From Actinomycetota bacterium (GTDB lineage: Bacteria > Actinomycetota > Actinomycetes > Nanopelagicales > Nanopelagicaceae), in assembly GCA_009705235.1 (NCBI GenBank), contig WLCR01000030.1, positions 1 to 9,338 of the forward strand: a DNA stretch of 9,338 bases, in the 5' to 3' direction. Below, one piece after another: positions 1 to 5,497 of this stretch; position 1 is the first letter of the stretch; each line of letters starts with the position of its first letter. The notes beneath the pieces are model-generated. The model was given only the letters and a program-made list of their open reading frames with translations. It searched no databases and had not been told where the DNA came from. The translations under genes were made by a program, and so were the position numbers.

Positions 1-1451
1 CACCGGTCTTTCAAAGTCATGCTGCATCAGGCGGATCGCACTCGCTAGTAATTGGGTCGCTTGTGATTCATGTAATCGGGCTTTCACTATGGGTGGGTGG
101 AATTCTTGCACTAGCGATGCTTTCGGAATCTGATCGCGCAATTGCTGTACCACGGTTTAGTCATTTGGCGTTGTGGTCTGCAATAGCAGTTGTGATCAGT
201 GGAACTGTAAATGCGTGGACTCGCCTTAACTTTGAAAGTGCCTTGAATTCGATCTACGCCTACATAGTGATTGCAAAAACTGTTGCAACAATCGCTTTGG
301 TTGCTATTGGTTACTTGCACCGTAAAAATCTTGAAGGTAAAGAGTCAATTAACTGGAATGGTTTTGCTCGACTACTTTCAGTTGAAGCAATAATTATGGT
401 TGTTACCATCGCAATGGGTTCGTGGCTATCAAATACTGGTTCACCAGATCGACCAGGGTTAGAAAAGTTTGATCCAGCACTAGCTGTCGTAGGGATTGCA
501 ACACCACCTAAGCCAACTTGGCCAAGTATTTTTGTAAGCTACGAACCAAATGCTTTGATTATTGGCATCTTGGTGATCATGGTTGCTCTTTATATAAAAG
601 GTGTAATGGTTTTAACCAAACGTGGAGACAAGTGGCCAGTTGGTCGCACTGTCTCATTTGCTGCAGGAATTGCGGTAATAGATTTTGCTACTAGCGGTGG
701 CTTAGGTTTGTATGCACATTTCTCATTTTCATATCACATGATTGCCCACATGCTCTTGGCCATGATTGCACCCATCGGATTAGTTCTCGGTGCACCAATG
801 ACTTTGGCGTTAAGGACTCTGCCCCAAGGTCGAACTCCAACCGAGCGTGGCGTTCGTGGTTCGTTATTAGCTGTCCTGCATTCAAAGGTCGGATTGTTTT
901 ATACCAATCCAATCGTTGCATTATTAATTTTTGATGGATCGTTATTTGCTTTGTACTTCACAGATCTATTTGCCAGCATGATGCAAAGTCACATTGGACA
1001 TTTGTTTATGACGCTTCACTTCTTGGCAGCCGGATTCTTATTCTTCTTTGTTGTGATTGGAATTGATCCAAACCCACGAAAAATCCCTCACTTAGTCAAG
1101 ATTGTAATTTTGTTTGCAGCAATGAGCATTCATGCATTCTTTTCAGTGGCATTAATGTCTACAACGACTTTGATTGATAAGGGATTCTTTGCCTCACTTC
1201 AAACACCTTGGCTTACAGACTTGTTGGCGGACCAAAAGCTAGGTGGTTCTGTTGGCTGGGCAATGGGAGAGATCCCGATCCTGATTGCTTTAGTTGCCAC
1301 CTTTATCAATTGGCTTCGTGATGACACACGTGAAGCTAAGAGAATTGATCGTAATATTGTGCGCCAAGCGGCAATGGGTCAGCCAGATGATTTAGCAAAC
1401 TATAATCAGTACTTACAAAAGCTGGCACAACGCGATAAGAATGAGTCCTAA
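1..1451 (+). CDS. CopD/CtaG fusion membrane protein (copper handling / cytochrome c oxidase assembly), 5'-partial
   Basis: The frame is open from base 3 to the left edge, so the true start lies outside the window. The first possible start codon (GTG at 63) is not credible because the upstream codons read QSHAASGGSHSLVIGSL, which continues directly into a typical CopD membrane segment (HVIGLSLWVGG). The visible 482 residues hold the end of a CopD-type copper-resistance domain and then, after about base 540, a caa3-type CtaG domain. CtaG hallmarks include the His-rich helix around bases 717-800 (HFSFSYHMIAHMLL followed by VLGAPMTLALR), a second His helix near 990-1025 (SHIGHLFMTLHF) and the motif FFSVALMSTTTLID near 1137-1180. 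Known actinobacterial homologues (Rv0102 type) fuse the two domains in a protein of about 650 residues with many membrane helices. The inferred role is copper supply to, or assembly of, the aa3 oxidase in the membrane. The C-terminal tail of about 45 residues is charged and probably cytoplasmic. It overlaps the next gene by one base. Confidence 0.88.
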   Translation, partial: PVFQSHAASGGSHSLVIGSLVIHVIGLSLWVGGILALAMLSESDRAIAVPRFSHLALWSAIAVVISGTVNAWTRLNFESALNSIYAYIVIAKTVATIALVAIGYLHRKNLEGKESINWNGFARLLSVEAIIMVVTIAMGSWLSNTGSPDRPGLEKFDPALAVVGIATPPKPTWPSIFVSYEPNALIIGILVIMVALYIKGVMVLTKRGDKWPVGRTVSFAAGIAVIDFATSGGLGLYAHFSFSYHMIAHMLLAMIAPIGLVLGAPMTLALRTLPQGRTPTERGVRGSLLAVLHSKVGLFYTNPIVALLIFDGSLFALYFTDLFASMMQSHIGHLFMTLHFLAAGFLFFFVVIGIDPNPRKIPHLVKIVILFAAMSIHAFFSVALMSTTTLIDKGFFASLQTPWLTDLLADQKLGGSVGWAMGEIPILIALVATFINWLRDDTREAKRIDRNIVRQAAMGQPDDLANYNQYLQKLAQRDKNES

Positions 1452-2596
1452 TGGAAAACATATTTGATCTACCGTCAGAGTACAAAGAACTACGTGCAAG
1501 CGTTCGTGCTTTGTCTGAAAAAGAAATCGCACCACATGCTCAAGCAGTTGATGAAGATCATCGTTTCCCACAAGAAGCAAAAAATGCGCTTATTAAAAAT
1601 GGATTGTATGCAGCTCATGTTCCAACAGAATTTGGTGGTGATGGGGCAGATGCGCTTGCAACTGTTTTAATCATCGAAGAAGTTGCTCGCGCATGTGGTT
1701 CATCATCATTGATCCCAGCTGTAAACAAACTAGGTTCTATGCCATTGATTTTGGGTGGCAATGATGAGCAAAAGAAGCGTTGGCTACCTCGATTGGTAAA
1801 GGGCGAAGGTTTTTCATACTGCCTATCTGAATCAGAGGCAGGATCTGATGCATCTGCGATGCGTACGAAGGTCGAACGTTCCGGTGATGGATGGGTTCTA
1901 AACGGCAGTAAGAAGTGGATCACAAATGCTGGCGAATCAGAGTTTTACTCTGTGGTCGCACAGAGTGATCCAGCTCTTGGAACAAAAGGAATTACAGCTT
2001 TTGTAGTTGAAAAATCAGATCCTGGTGTTTCATTTGGTGCACCCGAAAAGAAAATGGGAATGCGTGGCTCGCCAACCCGAGAAGTTTATTTCGACAATGT
2101 TCAACTAAGTGATGATCGCCGGATAAGTGAAGTAGGACAAGGTTTTGCATTAGCAATGAACACACTTGACCACACACGCATCACAATTGCCGCGCAGGCA
2201 ATAGGACTTGCGCAAGGTGCATTTGATGTTGCTACTAAATATGCGCATGAGCGGCACCAATTCGGTAAGCCGATTTTTGACTTTCAGGCAATTCAATTTA
2301 TGTTGGCTGATATGGCGATGAATATAGAAGCGGCACGCTTGCTTACATATTCCGCTGCAATCAAAAGCGAAAATAATGAGAAAGACCTTCGCTTCTTTTC
2401 AGCAGCCAGTAAGTGTTTTGCCAGCGATATAGCCATGAAGGTAACGGAAGATGCAATTCAGGTTTTAGGTGGTTATGGATATGTCACCGATTATCCAGTG
2501 GAGCGAATGATGCGCGATACAAAGCTAACTCAGATTTATGAGGGCACGAATCAGATTCAGCGCATCGTAATGGCGCGTAATTTACCTAACGGTTAA
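1451..2596 (+). CDS. Acyl-CoA dehydrogenase (FAD-dependent)
   Basis: This 381-residue soluble flavoenzyme has the normal family length. It would oxidise an acyl-CoA to the trans-2-enoyl-CoA and pass electrons to electron-transfer flavoprotein. The three classic parts are visible: an N-terminal helical domain (about 1-120), a middle beta domain with the FAD/substrate signature YCLSESEAGSD (123-133) and WITNA (156-160), and a C-terminal helical domain with RHQFGKPIFDFQAIQ (268-282) and QVLGGYGYVTDYPVERMMRD (337-356). The likely catalytic base is Glu364 in IYEGTNQIQ (362-370), the usual place in short/medium-chain and many branched-chain enzymes. The ATG shares its A with the last base of the preceding TAA stop (TAATG), so translation is probably coupled to the copD/ctaG gene. 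No other beta-oxidation gene is nearby, so chain length and pathway (fatty acid or branched-chain amino acid degradation) cannot be fixed. Its 3' end overlaps the opposite-strand cyclo-ligase gene by 11 bases. Confidence 0.93.
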   Translation: MENIFDLPSEYKELRASVRALSEKEIAPHAQAVDEDHRFPQEAKNALIKNGLYAAHVPTEFGGDGADALATVLIIEEVARACGSSSLIPAVNKLGSMPLILGGNDEQKKRWLPRLVKGEGFSYCLSESEAGSDASAMRTKVERSGDGWVLNGSKKWITNAGESEFYSVVAQSDPALGTKGITAFVVEKSDPGVSFGAPEKKMGMRGSPTREVYFDNVQLSDDRRISEVGQGFALAMNTLDHTRITIAAQAIGLAQGAFDVATKYAHERHQFGKPIFDFQAIQFMLADMAMNIEAARLLTYSAAIKSENNEKDLRFFSAASKCFASDIAMKVTEDAIQVLGGYGYVTDYPVERMMRDTKLTQIYEGTNQIQRIVMARNLPNG

Positions 2597-3128
2597 AGCG
2601 CACAACTATCGAAGGCGAAGCAGCGGCATCCAAAGGGATGTCATGTGATTCATGTGGCAATTCTTCGCTATTTAGTTCACCTGCATAAACCAAGCCAATT
2701 TTCCATGCATTTAATTTAGGTAAAGCTCGATCGTAATAACCCCCACCTTGTCCTAACCGATAACCAGATTGATCAATCCGAAGTGCCGGAACAATTACTG
2801 CAGATATCTGCGAAAGATCTGTCAGTGCATTACCTCGTGGTTCCATAATCCTTTTTTTCGTATCTAACTGTTCCGAATCACCATTCCACGTAACCCATTC
2901 CAGCTGATCCCCATTGATGCGAGGCAAGACGAGAGTTTTTCCATCTCGTAGAAAGGCCTCATTAATTTCAAGGGTACTTGGCTCAAAATCGTAGGAAACA
3001 TAAGAGGCAATTGTTGAAGCTGAGACAATTTCTGGTGCTTTTAAGATGACATTAAAGTTGCAGGGGATGAATTTCTGAGAACGCTCGCGACGGGCTCGAT
3101 CTCGTAATGCAATTTTCTGATCTGTCAT
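2586..3128 (-). CDS. 5-formyltetrahydrofolate cyclo-ligase (5,10-methenyl-THF synthetase)
   Basis: The product converts 5-formyltetrahydrofolate to 5,10-methenyltetrahydrofolate using ATP, returning storage folate to one-carbon metabolism in the cytoplasm. The 180-residue length fits the family (about 180-200). The main signature is at residues 113-136: VPALRIDQSGYRLGQGGG followed by YYDRAL, the folate/ATP-binding core. Also visible are the basic N-terminal segment RDRARRER (9-16), an IMEPRG segment (94-99, matching the family's EP motif) and LPHESHDIPLD (157-167). The start is the ATG at 3128, which has a good Shine-Dalgarno (GGGAGA) six bases upstream. In other actinobacteria this gene (Rv0992c type) lies divergent from galU-moeA-rimJ; here it is divergent from the moeA-like gene directly, with galU absent. 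The symbol varies between genomes (ygfA, fau, mthfs), so none is given. Confidence 0.93.
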   Translation of the reverse strand: MTDQKIALRDRARRERSQKFIPCNFNVILKAPEIVSASTIASYVSYDFEPSTLEINEAFLRDGKTLVLPRINGDQLEWVTWNGDSEQLDTKKRIMEPRGNALTDLSQISAVIVPALRIDQSGYRLGQGGGYYDRALPKLNAWKIGLVYAGELNSEELPHESHDIPLDAAASPSIVVRFNR

Positions 3129-3133
3129 TTAAA

Positions 3134-3139
3134 TCTCCC
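3134..3139 (-). promoter_or_regulatory. Shine-Dalgarno of the 5-FTHF cyclo-ligase gene
   Basis: On the minus strand the sequence reads GGGAGA, then six bases, then the ATG at 3128. This purine-rich site supports that start codon and contrasts with several neighbours that have no such site. Confidence 0.6.
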
Positions 3140-3171
3140 GTTAAATCCCAACGATTAAACTGTTCAACAAG

Positions 3172-3177
3172 TAGGGT
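3172..3177 (+). promoter_or_regulatory. Candidate -10 element for leaderless expression of the moeA-like gene
   Basis: TAGGGT matches the actinobacterial TANNNT -10 consensus and is followed by exactly six bases and then the ATG at 3184. That is the spacing expected if transcription begins on the A of the start codon. No clear -35 was found. The AGGG within it could instead act as a weak Shine-Dalgarno, so the two readings compete. Confidence 0.4.
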
Positions 3178-3183
3178 TCGATT

Positions 3184-4098
3184 ATGTCAGAACACACACG
3201 GGTAGATGAGTTTCTAACCTCCTTACTCGCCATCTGCAAACCACTAGAACCATTTGAGATGCCGTTGCTAGATGCGCATGGTGCCACTCTTGCTGAAGAT
3301 ATTTACGCCGGAGATCGGTTAGTTTTGCGCTCCGGAACTCGTATTCGCTCGACCCAGATTGGGTTAGCGGCATCAATAGGTAGAGACCATTTACCAACTC
3401 GTCCGCACCCACGTGTTGTAGTGCTTTCAGCTGGCCCTGATTTAGTCGAACCAGGTCAACCGTTAAAAAGTGCTAGCGATGAGTACGAGACAAATTCTTG
3501 GCTGTTAACAACAGCTGTTCGCGAAGTAGGCGCAGTTGCTTATCGTGTTCACTCTATTCCAGATGATGAAGCTCAATTGCAGAAAGTAATTGAAGATCAA
3601 CTAGTACGTGCAGACCTAATCATCATCAGCGGTGAACGCAATGATGATTCATTTGATTTAATTTCCCGCACGCTTGCTGGTCTGGGTGCAATTACAACAG
3701 TGGATTTGGCGATTGAAGCAAGTGGTCGCCATAACTTCGGAACAATTGGTCCAGATAACACCCCAGTTGTGACCCTGCCTGGTGACCCGATTGCTGCATA
3801 CATATCTTTTGAGTTATTTGTTCGTCCGATGATTCGCACAATGCTAGGAGCGGCAACTATCCACCGACCATCAGTTAAGGCTGCACTTGAAAAGCCAATC
3901 TCATCAGATTCTGGAATGCGTTCGTACATTCGTGCAATTTTGGCTGATGATGGAAAATCTGTAACACCTCTAGCGAATCAGGATGAACAATCAACCTTGT
4001 CTGATGCAAATGCGTTTATTGCAATTACTGAAACCGATACATCGCTTAAGGCTGGAGATCAGGTCAATGTCGTAGTTCTTGAGCGCCGATACATCTAG
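3184..4098 (+). CDS. Reduced MoeA/gephyrin-like protein lacking domain II; possible Glp-type division factor
   Basis: The protein has 304 residues, while MoeA and gephyrin E domains usually have about 400. The N-terminus (1-42, ending ATLAEDIYAG) matches the start of MoeA domain I, but the chain then jumps to GDRLVLRSGTRIRSTQIGLA (43-62), which in MoeA follows domain II. About 110-120 residues, including the PFDNSAMDGYA-type active-site segment, are absent in frame. Domain III (about 73-225) is recognisable, but its motifs are worn: GDELV is GPDLV (84-88), the SGGVSxGxYD stretch is SGERNDDSFD (149-158), PGKPxxFG is ASGRHNFG (179-186), and PGNP is PGDP (199-202). Domain IV (about 226-304) looks complete and ends in a normal LKAGDQVNVVVL. 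Molybdenum insertion into molybdopterin therefore seems unlikely. The gene sits upstream of rimJ and sepX/glpR, as in other actinobacteria. From established knowledge, corynebacterial Glp is a MoeA-like protein that binds FtsZ and the membrane receptor GlpR. A division role here is inference. Confidence 0.85.
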   Translation: MSEHTRVDEFLTSLLAICKPLEPFEMPLLDAHGATLAEDIYAGDRLVLRSGTRIRSTQIGLAASIGRDHLPTRPHPRVVVLSAGPDLVEPGQPLKSASDEYETNSWLLTTAVREVGAVAYRVHSIPDDEAQLQKVIEDQLVRADLIIISGERNDDSFDLISRTLAGLGAITTVDLAIEASGRHNFGTIGPDNTPVVTLPGDPIAAYISFELFVRPMIRTMLGAATIHRPSVKAALEKPISSDSGMRSYIRAILADDGKSVTPLANQDEQSTLSDANAFIAITETDTSLKAGDQVNVVVLERRYI

Positions 4099-4102
4099 TC
4101 TC

Positions 4103-4672
4103 ATGAGCACCGGCTGGCCTGTACTTTTAGAAAAAGAGGAAATATTTTTACGGCCTTTACGTTTTCGAGATCGTGCAATCTGGAATAAAGTACGAGCGGA
4201 AAATCGCGATTGGCTCTCGCCTTGGGAGGCCACAATCCCTGCAATCAGCCAAGAAAGCTACAAAGAACTTCCTTCTTTTTATGAAATGGTGAAAATTCTC
4301 AATCATGAAGCACGTAATGGTCGCTCATTTTCCTTTGCAATCTGGCATGGCAAGAACCTGATTGGCCAGATATCTCTAGGCGGAGTCATCTATGGAGCAA
4401 TGCGCGGGGGACATATTGGATATTGGATAGATCGCAACTTCGCCAATCGAGGCTATACAACTTCGGCGGTTGAAATGCTTACGCAATATGCTTTTGAGGT
4501 TCTCAAACTGCATCGCGTCGAGATAAATCTGAGGCCAGAAAATGCCTCAAGCCGACGGGTAGCTGAAAAAGCTGGCTTTATTTTCGAAGGTGACCGTCCT
4601 AGATACCTGCATATTGATGGCCAATGGCGAGATCACATCTGTTTCGTTAAGGAAAATTCCGCGATTAAGTAG
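4103..4672 (+). CDS. rimJ: RimJ/RimL-type GNAT N-acetyltransferase
   Basis: The product is a cytoplasmic acetyl-CoA-dependent N-acetyltransferase of the RimJ/RimL branch of the GNAT fold. That branch classically acetylates N-terminal amines of ribosomal proteins; the real substrate here is unknown. Taking the ATG at 4103, it has 189 residues. Visible features are the N-terminal LRPLRFRDRAIWNKVRAENR (16-35) and WLSPWEAT (37-44), typical of actinobacterial RimJ. Motif A is at GYWIDRNFANRGYTTSAVEM (106-125), where NRGYTT replaces the usual GxGYAT pyrophosphate loop. Motif B is RPENASSRRVAEKAGF (144-159). A TTG at 4079 in the same frame would add eight residues and overlap the upstream gene by 20 bases, but the ATG four bases after the TAG stop at 4096-4098 is more natural and suggests translational coupling. 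It lies between the moeA-like gene and sepX/glpR, a conserved actinobacterial order. The symbol follows family naming, not proven function. Confidence 0.88.
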   Translation: MSTGWPVLLEKEEIFLRPLRFRDRAIWNKVRAENRDWLSPWEATIPAISQESYKELPSFYEMVKILNHEARNGRSFSFAIWHGKNLIGQISLGGVIYGAMRGGHIGYWIDRNFANRGYTTSAVEMLTQYAFEVLKLHRVEINLRPENASSRRVAEKAGFIFEGDRPRYLHIDGQWRDHICFVKENSAIK

Positions 4673-4706
4673 TACTTAAATCCCATAAAAGCATCACCCC
4701 TTCCTT

Positions 4707-4712
4707 TAGATT
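4707..4712 (+). promoter_or_regulatory. Candidate -10 element before sepX/glpR
   Basis: TAGATT fits the TANNNT consensus and ends eight bases before the ATG at 4721. No Shine-Dalgarno-like purine run is present in the 48-base gap 4673-4720, so a leaderless transcript from this site is plausible. No convincing -35 was seen. The gene could also simply be read through from rimJ. Confidence 0.35.
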
Positions 4713-4720
4713 TACCCATC

Positions 4721-5497
4721 ATGACTTCGGGACTTATCTATATTGCGATCATCGGTATGTGGGTCGCTTATTTTGCACCCCGTTGGATCCATGACCGCAA
4801 TGAATTTTCTGGAAAGTCAGTCGAAAGATTCAAAAGCGCACTTCGTGTAGTTGCAAATCAATCTCCACAGACTTTAACAACTAGTGGAGCAATTCATATA
4901 GATCTTGATCGAGAAGCAAAGATTCGTCAGAGTCTTTTGCGTCGAAGAATCTCATTTGTCTTAATCGCCTTTTCACTCATCACAACATTTGTAGGTGGAG
5001 TTATGAATACGATGCCATTTATTTACGCCGCAGTTCCATTGTCTGCAATGTTAATTTATGTCGCAAATGTTCGCCGACATGTTATTGCTGATCAATTGCA
5101 CAAGCGCCGCGTTACGCAACTTCACCGCCGTAGTTCTGGTGTTTCGGCAACCAACTTAGCTGATGTAGTGCAGCCAAAGCCAAGTACAGAACATTGGATT
5201 CCTTTATCTGAACGCGAGCTAAAAGGTGTTGTAATTTTGCCTAAAGGATCTGCAGCTGTTCGAAATGCATGGGAGCCAACAGAAGTTCCTGTACCAACAT
5301 ATGTAAATGCCCCGAAGGCTGTTACCGCTAAGCGCGTAATAGATCTGACTACTCCGGGTGAATGGAGTGAAGAGCAAGAGCGTCTTGAACGTGAAGCCCT
5401 TGCAGCAGCCTCACCATCGCGAGATCAAATTTTTGATCAACAGTTAGCAGATGAGGCTGTTGAACGTTTAAATCAAGCTCGCGCTGTCAACGAATAA
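4721..5497 (+). CDS. SepX/GlpR-type actinobacterial cell-division membrane protein
   Basis: This 258-residue protein has one N-terminal membrane helix (about 3-20) ending in the family-typical WVAYFAPRWIHDR (14-26). A basic cytoplasmic stretch with SVERFKSALRVV (33-44) follows. Two further helices lie at about 77-97 and 99-117, then a long soluble tail. The tail contains the conserved block WEPTEVPVPTYVNAPKA (184-200) and RVIDLTTPGEW (205-215), then a charged, probably helical end (216-258). This arrangement and the position after moeA-like and rimJ match the actinobacterial family that includes mycobacterial Rv0996, Streptomyces SepX (septum formation) and corynebacterial GlpR (membrane receptor of the MoeA-like protein Glp). 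Its likely place is the membrane at the septum or pole. The partner role with the gene at 3184-4098 is inferred from those relatives. The stop codon is directly followed by the end of the opposite-strand mannosyltransferase gene, with no bases between. Confidence 0.85.
   Translation: MTSGLIYIAIIGMWVAYFAPRWIHDRNEFSGKSVERFKSALRVVANQSPQTLTTSGAIHIDLDREAKIRQSLLRRRISFVLIAFSLITTFVGGVMNTMPFIYAAVPLSAMLIYVANVRRHVIADQLHKRRVTQLHRRSSGVSATNLADVVQPKPSTEHWIPLSERELKGVVILPKGSAAVRNAWEPTEVPVPTYVNAPKAVTAKRVIDLTTPGEWSEEQERLEREALAAASPSRDQIFDQQLADEAVERLNQARAVNE

Larger units (their letters stand above)
3129..3183. promoter_or_regulatory. Divergent intergenic region between the cyclo-ligase and moeA-like genes
   Basis: These 55 bases are the largest non-coding gap in the window and must carry the promoters for both divergent genes. 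The plus side holds a TANNNT hexamer just before the moeA-like ATG (listed separately). The minus side holds the Shine-Dalgarno of the cyclo-ligase. I could not pick a convincing -35/-10 pair for the minus-strand gene. In related actinobacteria galU starts here; no trace of it is present. Confidence 0.5.

Noticed and set aside
63..65. GTG at 63 as the start of the copper/oxidase assembly protein
   Set aside because: The frame stays open to the left edge, and the codons before 63 encode a segment that fits the CopD domain, so the gene is simply cut by the window.
3184..4098. The moeA-like gene as a decaying pseudogene
   Set aside because: The frame is intact, starts and ends cleanly, domain IV motifs are normal, and the missing part corresponds to a whole structural domain, which looks like remodelling more than decay.
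4079..4102. TTG at 4079 as the rimJ start
   Set aside because: It overlaps the upstream coding end by 20 bases and adds residues (SADTSSL) with no family resemblance. The ATG at 4103 fits known RimJ N-termini better.
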